Shown piece after piece: positions 26,511 through 35,546 of a stretch of 64,000 bases of DNA. The notes below the pieces were generated by a model that searched no databases, had not been told where the DNA came from, and was given only the letters and a program-made list of their open reading frames with translations. This DNA is from Hyphomonas sp. Mor2. Lineage in GTDB: Bacteria > Pseudomonadota > Alphaproteobacteria > Caulobacterales > Hyphomonadaceae. The stretch is taken from positions 3,348,001 to 3,412,000 of the forward strand of contig NZ_CP017718.1 in assembly GCF_001854405.1 (NCBI RefSeq), given 5' to 3'. Every line of letters begins with the position of its first letter. Position 1 is the stretch's first letter. The translations under genes and the position numbers were made by a program.

Positions 26511-27428
26511 TTATTCTTCGTCAATCAAGCGGCCATCTTCATCGCGCTGTTCAGGTCCTCTGATCCTGACCCGGCCGTCGCCGAAGGGCGCATCGCGCTC
26601 TTGCAAGGCCTGCTTCAGGCCGACCTCACTGGCCCGCTTCACGAACCCCCGCGCGCTGGCCGCCTGATGGCCTCGGGCATCATTCTCGGTTGCATAGCGC
26701 TGCAGGGTACGCGCCCCCATCAGTTCCAGTCCCATATTCACGGCACGCTTATTGGCCGCCAAAATATCCGGATCGATCAGAGCGAACCGATCGGCCAGTC
26801 CTTCAACTTCGGCCTCGAGCAGGTCGGCGGGAACGGATTTCAAGGCAAAGCCAATCTCTGCGGCTTGCGTGCCGGAAATACTGTCGCCGGTGAGCAGGAG
26901 CCGTTTGGTCCATTGCGGGCCGAGATTGTGGAGCCAGAACTGATTGGGCAAGGCACCGAGGTCGCGTCCGGCGGGGAACCCGATCTCGGCATCATCAGCG
27001 ACAATAACAATATCGCACAGCAAAGCGAGGTCGGTGCCGCCAGCTTTGCAATGTCCATGCACTTGCGCAATCACCGGTTTGTGCATGTCAAAAGCGGCCA
27101 TGCGATAGCGCTGGGCGCGTTCCAGCTGCCAGATATCGTCATCCACGCTGCGATAGCCGCGATAGGGCGCATCCGGGTTCTCGGCTTGAAGGCGAGAAAT
27201 CGGAACGCTGTCACCGCCCGCAAGATCATAGCCAGCGGTAAAGGCGCGCCCAGCGCCCTTGATGATCGCGCAATGCACATCCTTGCGAGCATCAGCGTCC
27301 CAGAGCGCTTCTGAAAGTTCGGCCTGCATTTTCAGGCTCATGGCATTGAGTTTGTCGGGCCGGTTCAGCGTAATCCGCGCGCGGCCCGTCTCGATTTCAT
27401 ACAGGATCGTGTCGAACATGACCGACAC
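26511..27428 (-). CDS. Enoyl-CoA hydratase/isomerase (crotonase) family protein
   Basis: A 305-residue crotonase-fold protein: ITLNRPDKLNAMS, oxyanion-hole segment GAGRAFTAGYDL (about 59-70) and HGHCKAGGTDLALLCDIVI (about 126-144). The usual Glu pair is not obvious (AGRDLGALPNQFW around position 164), so hydratase activity is uncertain. A C-terminal extension carries several charged residues. The start could be either of two nearby Met codons and neither has a clear ribosome site. It is upstream of nspC in a tight group, with no evident metabolic link to polyamines. Confidence 0.85.
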   Translation of the reverse strand: MSVMFDTILYEIETGRARITLNRPDKLNAMSLKMQAELSEALWDADARKDVHCAIIKGAGRAFTAGYDLAGGDSVPISRLQAENPDAPYRGYRSVDDDIWQLERAQRYRMAAFDMHKPVIAQVHGHCKAGGTDLALLCDIVIVADDAEIGFPAGRDLGALPNQFWLHNLGPQWTKRLLLTGDSISGTQAAEIGFALKSVPADLLEAEVEGLADRFALIDPDILAANKRAVNMGLELMGARTLQRYATENDARGHQAASARGFVKRASEVGLKQALQERDAPFGDGRVRIRGPEQRDEDGRLIDEE

Positions 27429-27464
27429 ATTAGGAGGGTTGAACCTGAGAGTCGAACTTGGCGC

Positions 27465-28139
27465 TCAAGCCGCAGCGCACATGGGGCGGGTTTTGGACTC
27501 ATCGGCTGGAATATAGCCGAGTTGTTCAAGACTGATGGCAAAATCGTCAACATAGTTGCAGGGCTTTTCGCCTTGCTGAAACTGCGTCTGCGCGACGAAG
27601 GTGTGCGAGCCGGGACGCGTAAAGGTCACGAAAGGCGACCAGACCCGATGCCATCCGCGTGAGCGGGCGATATCGGTGACGCCCAGCTGTTCCGCCAGAG
27701 CCTCCCCCATGGGCGCGCGGACATGCAGGTGCAGGACGCTGATTTGAAAATCCTCGCCATTGTTTGGCAGACTGGCGCGCTGGGTTTCAGTGAGCGCATT
27801 GCCGACAAAATCACCAATCAGACGCGGATTTTCCGGATTCATCTCTTCGGCGGCAAACTTCTGGCAGAACGGGCATTCCTGGAAGCCCCAGATGACCATC
27901 AGGGGATTGTCTGCCTCGGTCGCTGATTCAATCGCAGCGGCGTAAAGCGCGCGCGGATCGATACAGGCGCGATAATCGGCATCAGGCTTGTCCACGACAC
28001 AGCCTGGAGCGGGCGTGAAATCCGCATAATCGACGGCTGGAACGAAAAGGGGTTTGTCTGAGGCTGGTGTCGTTGGCGCGCAGGCGGCCAGGAGTGTGGC
28101 CGCGAGTGCCAGTAAGCTGCTCAGTCGAGTGATGCTCAT
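27465..28139 (-). CDS. Thioredoxin-fold lipoprotein with a CPFC motif
   Basis: A 224-residue protein with a lipoprotein signal ending in LLAAC (Cys20) and a thioredoxin-like domain: VIWGFQECPFCQKFAAEEM at about 108-126 holds the redox CxxC motif, and WSPFVTFTRPGSHTFVAQ resembles the cis-Pro region. It is probably membrane-anchored in the periplasm and acts in disulfide or thiol chemistry. The start MSITRL is chosen because the signal peptide begins there; the longer frame is not signal-like. It is separated from the upstream secreted enzyme by a terminator. Confidence 0.75.
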   Translation of the reverse strand: MSITRLSSLLALAATLLAACAPTTPASDKPLFVPAVDYADFTPAPGCVVDKPDADYRACIDPRALYAAAIESATEADNPLMVIWGFQECPFCQKFAAEEMNPENPRLIGDFVGNALTETQRASLPNNGEDFQISVLHLHVRAPMGEALAEQLGVTDIARSRGWHRVWSPFVTFTRPGSHTFVAQTQFQQGEKPCNYVDDFAISLEQLGYIPADESKTRPMCAAA

Positions 28140-28225
28140 AGTGCCCTCCAGAAAATCTGTCGCTGCGTCGCGCGGATTGTCTCTGCGATCAAGCGCGCAC
28201 ACGAAATTGTGTTCACGCAAACTGA

Positions 28226-28261
28226 CAAAAGAAAGCGGCGGCAAACCATGTTGCCGCCGCT
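28226..28261 (-). terminator. Rho-independent terminator of the secreted EEP-domain gene
   Basis: Read leftward: perfect 11-bp stem AGCGGCGGCAA-CATGGT-TTGCCGCCGCT followed by TTCTTTTG. It lies 32 bp after the stop of the large secreted enzyme. Confidence 0.8.
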
Positions 28262-28292
28262 CGGATGCTAACCGATTTTCGGGATACGCTGG

Positions 28293-31241
28293 CTATTCAG
28301 GTCCACCATAGATTTCCAGCTCGGAGACACCGCATTGCCCGGGCGTCTGGCCCTGACAGGTTAGCGTGATGGCGGTGGCGGCGACGGGATGCGTGACGTC
28401 AACGACGCTCCACGCAATTGTGCTTTGCGCCAGTTCTTGTCCGTTGGAGTCGTAAGTATCCGAAGGATCGCGCGCTGCATCGTAAAGAGCGCCGTCTCCG
28501 AATGGGCGCTCCACTCCATTGGCATCAGTGTAGGACAGCTCATAAGAAACCGTGCCGTATGCGCCCGGCAAATTCCAGAACCGAACGCGTTTGACATATT
28601 GTGCCAATGGAAAAGTCGCCTTGACCCAATGAGGCCCGTGACCTGATGACGCGCTGATCCAGCTCCGGGTTTGCCCGACCGGATCGGCATCTCCTTCAAC
28701 GAAGAACTTACCGTCTGCGATCAGATTCGCCGCGGTCGTATTGGCGTCCAATTCAGACGACGCTGTGAACGTCGCGGTTTCAAGTTTCGCGAGGTTCTCA
28801 TAACCCGCCGGCACGGAACATGGCGCGGCGAAATTATCATCACTTTCGCGACACGTGTTGCGGACCCCGTCAACCGGTTCAGCATAAGTCGCTGGATTGC
28901 AAGAGTCTCCCGGTGCGGAGTTCAGCGAACCCTCGCAAATTACCGGTAAGCAGATGAGTTCGGGCTCTGCTTTTCCAGCGTTTCCATTCGGATTTGCGAT
29001 AAAGTCTGTGCCAATCGTTTTATGATCTGCCAGCGTCCCATACGGGCACGCGCTCGGGCGATTGAGCGCGAAGCTGGAAAGCCCGCTCGCGCCATAGTCA
29101 TAGTACGCGCTCAGGCTTTGATCGGATACGCTGGTTCGGTAATCGAGCACGCTCACCATCGGGTAGTGGCCCGAAAAATCTTCACCGACTTTGAAGCCAT
29201 TATTGTCGCCATCCGCAGTTTGGCGGAAAATGACCGCTCCCGAGCGGGTTGGTTTTTCTCCCATCCAAATCGCATGATCGAGGATTTTAGATTTGTCGCC
29301 GACGCGCTGAGGCGTGAAGCAATTGTCGTTCTCGGTTTCGACCAACTCATTCAACAGGCAGTCATTCGAGAATGGCATCGAGTTCGGCGACAACTTGACC
29401 AATCCTACGGTTGGGCGTGCCGGTTCGAACGCGATCTGTGTCCGCAGTCTCTGAGTGAGATACTCCAGATCATTGCGGCAGGTGAGACCAAGCTCGTCAG
29501 GGTCTTTGCGGAATTGGTTGTTACGAACGGGGTCCGCGTTCAGGTCGCCGGTGAATACAATTCGCTCGGACGAATCTGTTGCGCCGGCCGTTTGACTAAC
29601 GACGAAGTCGGCAACTTCTCGCCATTGTCCGATCCTGGCAGCGCAAGATTTTCTGCTGCTTTGGATATGGCTACCAAAGATATGATAGTCTTGGCTCCCT
29701 TTGCGGACCTTCGCATATTTGACGCCTTTCGACATTGCAAGGTCAGGCCTTTTTGCCGCTTCGAAACGATGGAAAGCTTGGGCTTCGATCGTTGCAACTT
29801 GGGTGAGTACGCCGATCAGAACGCCAGAATCGAGCGCGCCGCCGCTCGGGTCGCTACAATAGGTGTCGTGCACCATGTGTGCGGACGTTTGGTCAGGATA
29901 GACCGACACATCTGGCGAGAGTTCCACGTCGCTTGCAGCTGATGGACAATTCAGAGGGTTTCCTGACACTGACGGAGAATTCGAAGGCGAGAAGTTCGCA
30001 AACGCGTAAAGGTCCTGCAACTCATTCAACATTTCGTCGCGAACGGTTTCTTCTTCCCAATTATTGAACCCGAATCCGGAAACCGCATCCTGCTGCATCT
30101 CCGTGAGCACGATCACATCAGGTTGGCTGGCGCGAATGGATTCAGCTACCTCTCGCACTATGCGTTTGCGCTTGCCGCGCTCTAGATTACAGGCGCTACC
30201 TACGCCAATGTTTGAAACCAGCGCCGCGGCGCATTGTGCGAACTGGGCGTCGCTTTCAGGTGTTCTCGGGCCGACTTGAATATTGTAGCTCAATACCGAA
30301 AGCACGTCTGAATTCGCGAGCGCTGAAACCCTGTCAGCGCTGCGCAGTGCGGAATTCTTCAAACCCTGCCCAGCTTCATTATCGCGCGTCTGTCCGACAT
30401 TTGGCAGGGCTTCAAAATGCATGAGCGGTTCGGTGGAGAAGGTCGCATCTGGATCCGGGAATCGCGCGCTGGCATCAGGGATGTAGCCAGCATCGCAAAT
30501 CACCCATGCGACCGTGTCACTTGCCGCGCGGGATGGGAAAACAAGCATTCCGCCATCGCTTGATACGTCCTGATTGTTCTCGAGGACTTCGGGATTCACG
30601 TTCGCGTTTAAGGCGACAAACTTGTTGTCCGAATAGGATTGGGTTTCCGGATCAAAATCGGAAGCGAACTCTCTAATCTCGCACGCATCGGTGAGCGACC
30701 AGGGCTGCGTACTCCCTCGCTGGCTCTCCATTGCCGATCGGAACGGGCCAACCCTTTTCTTGTTAGAGCCAGAGTCGACGATGACTTCCATGACCATAGC
30801 GGGGCGGACGAGTTGAGAGTCCGCGGATGGATAAACCCGAACAAAAGAATTGTCCTGCCCCACCTTTGCCGGACTGCAACCGGATTGATGCCGAAACGTG
30901 TGGCCATCGGACTCCGCCTCATAAACCACATCACTGGTTTTCGAGAAAATTCCAATCTCGTCGACGGCGATGAAGAACGAGCAGTTCTGGTTTACATAAG
31001 CCCGGTCTGTGCTCGTATCCCATTCCCACCATTCGACGTGCAATTCCGTTCCATACGGCAAGCCGTAAAGAACATCGGCTTGAATCGGCTGCAAATAGGT
31101 ATCCGACTCCGAATCGAGATCTATTGCGTCGTGGAGTTTGATTTCGACGAAACTCGCCGCCGATGCGATCGGTATGGTCAGTCCAGCGACAATACCCATC
31201 GTGCTTGCGGCGATGCATCGCCGCAATGTCTTCTGTAACAT
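28293..31241 (-). CDS. Large secreted endonuclease/exonuclease/phosphatase-fold enzyme (sphingomyelinase-like), with C-terminal carbohydrate-binding-like domain
   Basis: A 982-residue exported protein: Sec signal peptide (about 1-28, ending IASAAS), an N-terminal beta-rich region of unknown type (about 30-300), then an EEP metal-dependent phosphodiesterase domain (about 315-740). Its catalytic motifs are LSYNIQVGP, VIVLTEMQ, IFGSHIQSS, VFTGDLNADP, KILDHAIW and FSGHYPMVSVLDY, the pattern of bacterial sphingomyelinase C and secreted DNases. A C-terminal domain (about 840-982, ASSELDANTTAANLIADG...VSELEIYGG) resembles discoidin/F5-8 galactose-binding modules. Many cysteines suit the periplasm or exterior. 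Base composition looks more AT-rich than that of its neighbours, hinting at transfer. Substrate (phospholipid, nucleic acid or other) is not decided. Confidence 0.78.
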   Translation of the reverse strand: MLQKTLRRCIAASTMGIVAGLTIPIASAASFVEIKLHDAIDLDSESDTYLQPIQADVLYGLPYGTELHVEWWEWDTSTDRAYVNQNCSFFIAVDEIGIFSKTSDVVYEAESDGHTFRHQSGCSPAKVGQDNSFVRVYPSADSQLVRPAMVMEVIVDSGSNKKRVGPFRSAMESQRGSTQPWSLTDACEIREFASDFDPETQSYSDNKFVALNANVNPEVLENNQDVSSDGGMLVFPSRAASDTVAWVICDAGYIPDASARFPDPDATFSTEPLMHFEALPNVGQTRDNEAGQGLKNSALRSADRVSALANSDVLSVLSYNIQVGPRTPESDAQFAQCAAALVSNIGVGSACNLERGKRKRIVREVAESIRASQPDVIVLTEMQQDAVSGFGFNNWEEETVRDEMLNELQDLYAFANFSPSNSPSVSGNPLNCPSAASDVELSPDVSVYPDQTSAHMVHDTYCSDPSGGALDSGVLIGVLTQVATIEAQAFHRFEAAKRPDLAMSKGVKYAKVRKGSQDYHIFGSHIQSSRKSCAARIGQWREVADFVVSQTAGATDSSERIVFTGDLNADPVRNNQFRKDPDELGLTCRNDLEYLTQRLRTQIAFEPARPTVGLVKLSPNSMPFSNDCLLNELVETENDNCFTPQRVGDKSKILDHAIWMGEKPTRSGAVIFRQTADGDNNGFKVGEDFSGHYPMVSVLDYRTSVSDQSLSAYYDYGASGLSSFALNRPSACPYGTLADHKTIGTDFIANPNGNAGKAEPELICLPVICEGSLNSAPGDSCNPATYAEPVDGVRNTCRESDDNFAAPCSVPAGYENLAKLETATFTASSELDANTTAANLIADGKFFVEGDADPVGQTRSWISASSGHGPHWVKATFPLAQYVKRVRFWNLPGAYGTVSYELSYTDANGVERPFGDGALYDAARDPSDTYDSNGQELAQSTIAWSVVDVTHPVAATAITLTCQGQTPGQCGVSELEIYGGPE

Positions 31242-31443
31242 TTCTGCTCCCTCGTTTGAGGCTTCGCCTCAGTGCGTCATTTTCCTGATGCAGCCGCATG
31301 GACGAGGTCCCCACACGCACTTCCGCACCATGGCCAGTATATCAAATCAGGCGCGTTTGAACATAAATATTTTGTGACGTTGGTTACAAAAGAAAATATC
31401 AATTTGTGGTTTTGATTGGCGGAGACTCGCTTGAAGGCAGAGT
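31242..31443. other. AT-rich intergenic region upstream of the secreted EEP gene
   Basis: About 200 bp with no gene. The right half is strongly AT-rich and must carry the leftward promoter; a TATACT-like -10 can be seen on the minus strand near 31335-31345, but no convincing -35. No repeat or hairpin of note. Confidence 0.4.
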
Positions 31444-32661
31444 TCAGGTCTCCACCGCGAACAATTCGTCCTGCTTGCCCGTCGGCACGTCGATCACATG
31501 CCAGGGCAGGCCGCGTTTGGCGACCTCTTCCAGGAACGGCTTGGCCGGGAACTGCTCGACATTGAAGACGCCTGCGCCGGACCATTCGCCCTTGAAGAAC
31601 ATGGCCGCGCCTGAGACGGGCGGCACGCCTGTGGTGTAGCTTACAGCCTGTGCGGAGACTTCCTTGTTCGTCTCGGCATGGTCGCAGACATTGTAGATCA
31701 TCTTGGTCACGGGCTGACCGTCCTTGGTGCCGCGCAGGATGACTCCGATAGAGGTCTTGCCGGTATAGCCTTCGGCCAGCGTACTCGGGACGGGCAGCAG
31801 GTCTTTCAGGAATTCCATCGGGATGATGTCCATACCCTTATGCTTGATCGGTTCCAGCCCGATCAGGCCAATCGATTTGAATACGTCCAGGTGCTTGATG
31901 TACTCGTCCCCAAAGGTCATCCAGAAGCGGATCTGTTTCAGGCCTTTGATGTGTTTGACCAGGCTTTCCTCTTCCTCGTGATAGATGAGGTAGGACATTT
32001 TCGGGCCGACTTCGGGATAATCGATCATGGTCCGGATTGAGAGGGCCGGGATCTCGATCCATTCGCCGTCTTTCCAATACCGCCCGTCCTGCGTGACTTC
32101 GCGCAGATTGATCTCCGGATTGAAATTGGTCGCGAACGTCTTGCCGTGATCACCGGCATTGCAGTCGACAATGTCGATAAACTGGATCTCATCCAGCAGG
32201 CCTTCTTGCTGGGCATAGACGCAGTAAATGTTTGTGCAGCCCGGATCGAAGCCGCAGCCGAGAATGGCGGTCAGGCCGGCTTCCTTGAATCGGTCCTGAT
32301 AGGCCCATTGCCAATGATACTCGAACTTGGCGACATCGCGCGGCTCGTAATTGGCTGTGTCCATGTAATGCGTGCCGGTGGCGAGGCAGGCATCCATGAT
32401 CGGAAGGTCCTGATAGGGCAGCGCCATGTTGATCACCAGGTCCGGTTTCACTCTCTCGATCAGAGTGACCGTCTCTGCAACATTGTCGGCGTCCACCTGA
32501 GCGATCTCGATGGGAGTCTCGCACAAGGCAGCGACTTTCTCGCAGGAGACGAGGCGGCGCGAGGCGAGCGTGATATGTTTGAACGTGTCGCGGTCCATGG
32601 CGCATTTTTGTGCCACAACTGAACCAGCGGCGCCGGCACCGATAATCAATACGCGATCCAT
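31444..32661 (-). CDS. Carboxynorspermidine/carboxyspermidine synthase (saccharopine dehydrogenase family)
   Basis: A 405-residue NADPH-dependent enzyme that condenses a diamine with aspartate semialdehyde to give a carboxy-polyamine, the substrate of NspC. The Rossmann motif is VLIIGAGAAGSVVAQKC (4-20), with SRRL next to it; typical Lys1/CASDH segments MDTANYEPRD, GCGFDPGCTN and a long C-terminal domain with YTGKTSIGVILRG are present. The start MDRVLI lies at the Rossmann strand, so 11 upstream codons are dropped. It diverges from argF. With nspC it forms a full alternative (non-SpeE) polyamine route. Confidence 0.93.
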   Translation of the reverse strand: MDRVLIIGAGAAGSVVAQKCAMDRDTFKHITLASRRLVSCEKVAALCETPIEIAQVDADNVAETVTLIERVKPDLVINMALPYQDLPIMDACLATGTHYMDTANYEPRDVAKFEYHWQWAYQDRFKEAGLTAILGCGFDPGCTNIYCVYAQQEGLLDEIQFIDIVDCNAGDHGKTFATNFNPEINLREVTQDGRYWKDGEWIEIPALSIRTMIDYPEVGPKMSYLIYHEEEESLVKHIKGLKQIRFWMTFGDEYIKHLDVFKSIGLIGLEPIKHKGMDIIPMEFLKDLLPVPSTLAEGYTGKTSIGVILRGTKDGQPVTKMIYNVCDHAETNKEVSAQAVSYTTGVPPVSGAAMFFKGEWSGAGVFNVEQFPAKPFLEEVAKRGLPWHVIDVPTGKQDELFAVET

Positions 32662-32858
32662 GGGATGAGCCCTCAATGTAAGTCGAAAGAACAACTCTGC
32701 CTCTACTCAACTTGTCGGCGGTGCGCCAGTTCATTTTCAGCTGCAATGGCGGTTAGACCTGCTGTCAGGGCTGCAGATCAGGCATGATCGTGTCACGAGT
32801 AGCTTTCCTCGCGGAAATGCGTTAAGAGCGCCGCTTCCTTTTGAACCGGAGGGGTTTC

Positions 32859-33785
32859 ATGGCCTATCGGCATTTCATCGATTTGTGGCAGCTGGACGCG
32901 AGCGAACTGCGCGCGATTCTGGATCAGGCGCATGCGATGAAACGTGCCCGTCGAGGCTGGCCGAAAGGCCGCGCTGATGCCGATGCGGCGCTTGAGGGTC
33001 ATACGATGGCAATGATCTTCGAGAAGAACTCGACCCGTACCCGCTTCAGTTTCGAAGCCGCGATGCGCCAGCTTGGTGGTGACTCGATCATCGCTACGGC
33101 CTCTGACATGCAACTCGGTCGCGGTGAGACCGTGGAGGACACTGCTCGTGTGCTCAGCCGTTATGTCGACATGGTCATGCTGCGCGCCAATTCCCACAGT
33201 GATCTCGAAGTCTTTGCCGAAGCGGCTTCGGTTCCGGTCATAAACGGCCTGACCGATCGCTCGCATCCGTGCCAGATCATGGCCGATCTGATGACCTTGG
33301 AAGAAAGCGGCATTAACCTTCAGGGTGCCCGTTTGGCCTGGGTCGGAGACGGCAACAATGTCTGCTCCAGCTTTATTCACGCCGCGCCGAAATTCGGCTT
33401 TTCCTTCGCGATCGGGACGCCGGACCGGTACGCGCCGGATGAGGAAGATGTCGCCATTGCTCGCGACCTGCAGGGCCGGATCGATCTTTACGACACGGCC
33501 GAGGAAGCTGTCGCTGGCGCTGACGTCGTGATCACCGACACATTTGTCTCCATGGGCGACAAGGATGGCGAAGCCAGACTGGCCGAGCTGGATCCCTACG
33601 CCGTGACTGACGATCTGATGGAGCTCGCTCAGGGCGGCGCCAAGTTCCTGCATTGCCTGCCGGCCCACCGCGGCGAGGAAGTTGATGCCGAGATTATCGA
33701 TGGCACAGCCTCCCTGGTCTGGGACGAGGCTGAAAACCGCTTGCACGCCCAGAAGGCGATCATGCGCTGGTGTCTTTACAAGTAG
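32859..33785 (+). CDS. argF: Ornithine carbamoyltransferase
   Basis: Makes citrulline from ornithine and carbamoyl phosphate in arginine synthesis. The 308 residues have the carbamoyl-phosphate loop [12 protein letters not shown] (about 49-60), DRSHPCQ (about 128-134), and the ornithine-binding [11 protein letters not shown] (about 268-278). The start MAYRHF has GGAGGGG four bases upstream; an in-frame TTG six codons earlier is not needed. Its stop overlaps the start of the next gene (TAGTG). Confidence 0.97.
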   Translation: MAYRHFIDLWQLDASELRAILDQAHAMKRARRGWPKGRADADAALEGHTMAMIFEKNSTRTRFSFEAAMRQLGGDSIIATASDMQLGRGETVEDTARVLSRYVDMVMLRANSHSDLEVFAEAASVPVINGLTDRSHPCQIMADLMTLEESGINLQGARLAWVGDGNNVCSSFIHAAPKFGFSFAIGTPDRYAPDEEDVAIARDLQGRIDLYDTAEEAVAGADVVITDTFVSMGDKDGEARLAELDPYAVTDDLMELAQGGAKFLHCLPAHRGEEVDAEIIDGTASLVWDEAENRLHAQKAIMRWCLYK

Positions 33786-34249
33786 TGGCCGACCAGATCG
33801 AAATCCTGATCGACGCCGATGCCTGTCCGGTCAAGGACGAGACCTATAAAGTTGCCTTGCGCCATCAGGTGCCGGTCACCCTGGTCAGCAACAGCTTCCT
33901 GCGTGTGCCACCGCATCGCCTGATCAAGCACGTCACCGTGAGCGATGGGTTTGATGCAGCCGACGATCATGTGGTCGAGCTCGCCCACGCAGCGAGTGTC
34001 GTGGTGACCGCCGATATCCTGCTGGCCGAGCGGGCTCTGAAGAAAGGCGCGATCGTGATCGGGCCGAATGGCAAGCCGTTTACCGAAAACTCGATTGGCG
34101 GCGCCATCGCGACGCGCGCGATCATGGCCGACCTGAGAGCCGGCGGCGATCAAGTCGGCGGCGCTGCGCCCTTCTCAAAAGCCGATCGTTCGCGCTACCT
34201 GTCCTCACTGGACGAGGCGTTGAACCGGCTGAAACGCGCCCGCGCCTAG
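33785..34249 (+). CDS. UPF0178 (YaiI/YqxD, DUF188) family protein
   Basis: A 154-residue PIN-like-fold protein of unknown role. The conserved start IEILIDADACPVKDE, DHVVELAHAASVVVTADILLAERAL, and the GPNGKPFTENSIGGAIATRAIM segment are all present. A GTG start within the argF stop (TAGTG) gives the family length; a GTG five codons upstream is possible. It is translationally coupled to argF. Its stop shares the CTAG tetramer with the convergent membrane gene. Confidence 0.92.
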   Translation: MADQIEILIDADACPVKDETYKVALRHQVPVTLVSNSFLRVPPHRLIKHVTVSDGFDAADDHVVELAHAASVVVTADILLAERALKKGAIVIGPNGKPFTENSIGGAIATRAIMADLRAGGDQVGGAAPFSKADRSRYLSSLDEALNRLKRARA

Positions 34250-34908
34250 GCTGGTTCGCGCGTGCGATCCGTCGCCCAGGCGAGGACCGCCAGAAGCGTG
34301 AAGGCGATCAGCGCCATGATCGCAAATTGCGGAATGGCAGGCGGATGGTCGACTGGCAGGTGATTGTAAATCTGCAGCGCCAGCATGAAGCCGAGCAGCA
34401 GGAATGGCGCAAACCGGCCGACGGGTCCCTTTGGTCTGGTGTGCGCCAGGTAAAGCGCGCCGCCGATCAGGAGCAGGCCGATCTCAACGACCTGAGTCCA
34501 GAGCAAGCTGTTCCACAGACCGAGCCCGACCTTTGGACCGCCGAACCACAGAGCCAGATCAGGTCCGTGCGCAATCAGATCGGTAATCCAGTGAGAGAAC
34601 ACGGCAAGTCCGATAATCACGCCCGCCGTCGCCGCCTTGGCGCCGCGTCGCAGCGCCGCGTACAAGACTCCCGCGGCAATCGACCAGATAATGACGGCCA
34701 CGAGCGAATGCGTATAAGGCATGTGGTGCAGGTCGAGGATCGAAGCCTCCATGAATCCCGGCGCGACATCAAACTTCTCGATCCCGGCCAGCACCAGACC
34801 GGCCCAGGCAAAGTCGACCAGCTGCACAGCCACAAAAAGCTGCCAGAGCGGAATCGCGGGCCTCACCGCGCGCGCAGCCAGCGCGGCTCCATAATGTCCA
34901 ATGAACAT
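34246..34908 (-). CDS. YdjM/DUF457-like membrane protein, possible metal-dependent hydrolase
   Basis: A 220-residue inner-membrane protein with six to seven hydrophobic segments and His/Asp motifs on the membrane face: MFIGHYGAALAAR, DLHHMPYTHSLV (about 60-71) and FSHWITDLIAHGPD (about 108-121). This arrangement is that of membrane-bound metal-dependent hydrolases (YdjM/DUF457 kind), although the match is by pattern only. It is a single gene, convergent with the UPF0178 gene. Confidence 0.65.
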   Translation of the reverse strand: MFIGHYGAALAARAVRPAIPLWQLFVAVQLVDFAWAGLVLAGIEKFDVAPGFMEASILDLHHMPYTHSLVAVIIWSIAAGVLYAALRRGAKAATAGVIIGLAVFSHWITDLIAHGPDLALWFGGPKVGLGLWNSLLWTQVVEIGLLLIGGALYLAHTRPKGPVGRFAPFLLLGFMLALQIYNHLPVDHPPAIPQFAIMALIAFTLLAVLAWATDRTREPA

Positions 34909-34985
34909 GCTTGTATTCCTCCCGCGAGAATGATGGAAGCGGACGGGGGCAGCGTCAACGTTCCAATTATCCGCTTACGCCGTCT

Positions 34986-35057
34986 TCCTGACGAAAGTCA
35001 GGATCCATGGCGGTTGAGCACTTAGCCGGCCGCCATGGGTGCCAACGTGCGTTGGCA
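34986..35057. repeat. Composite REP-like palindromic element
   Basis: Three dyads in a row: TCCTGAC-GAAA-GTCAGGA (34986-35003), CCATGGCGG...CCGCCATGG (35005-35013 and 35030-35038) and TGCCAACG-TG-CGTTGGCA (35040-35057), all perfect. The 5' part has the look of the widespread 'TCCTGACGAAAGTCAGGA' intergenic repeats of Alphaproteobacteria. It fills part of the 254-bp gap before crcB; the rest shows nothing recognisable. Confidence 0.7.
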
Positions 35058-35162
35058 ATGCGGGCGAGGCGAACACGCTTTCTATCACCGGCTCTTCGCA
35101 TCCCGAGTAAATCGATGTCCGGCAGTGCTTCCGTTGCGCGGGCATTCGCATTATGAGGCCGC

Positions 35163-35546
35163 ATGAACGGATTTCTCCTGGTAGCTCTGGGCGGCGCGAT
35201 TGGTGCGTCCACGCGGTATGGCGTTGGTCTCGCGTTTACCCAGCATGGCGGCGTGTCTGGCGCCTGGGCAACGTTATTTGTGAATATTGTCGGCAGCTTT
35301 GTGCTCGGCGCTCTGATGGGCTGGTTTGCCAGTCGCGATGGCGGCCTTGAGAACACGCTCTGGCTGTTGGTCGGGGTTGGAATGATGGGCGCATTCACGA
35401 CCTTCTCGGCCTTTTCGCGAGACACGGTCGAGATGTTCCTGAATGGCGATGTGATGAAGGCCGTCACGTTTGCCAGCCTGAACATGATTGGCGCCATCGC
35501 GGCCTTCGCCATCGGCCTCCTGGCTTTGAAGAGGCTGTTCGCATGA
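35163..35546 (+). CDS. crcB: Fluoride ion channel FluC/CrcB
   Basis: A 127-residue four-helix membrane protein; dimers export fluoride. The family segments GGAIGASTRYG (10-20), WATLFVNIVGSFVLG (about 38-52) with its pore Asn, and GMMGAFTTFSAFS (about 75-87) with the pore Phe/Thr residues are present. It overlaps the pseudouridine synthase start by 4 bp. No fluoride-riboswitch signature was seen upstream. Confidence 0.95.
   Translation: MNGFLLVALGGAIGASTRYGVGLAFTQHGGVSGAWATLFVNIVGSFVLGALMGWFASRDGGLENTLWLLVGVGMMGAFTTFSAFSRDTVEMFLNGDVMKAVTFASLNMIGAIAAFAIGLLALKRLFA

Noticed and set aside
34909..35162. Possible fluoride riboswitch upstream of crcB
   Set aside because: The conserved GGCGAUGG...CGCC core of the crcB motif cannot be found; the region holds palindromic REP-like DNA instead.
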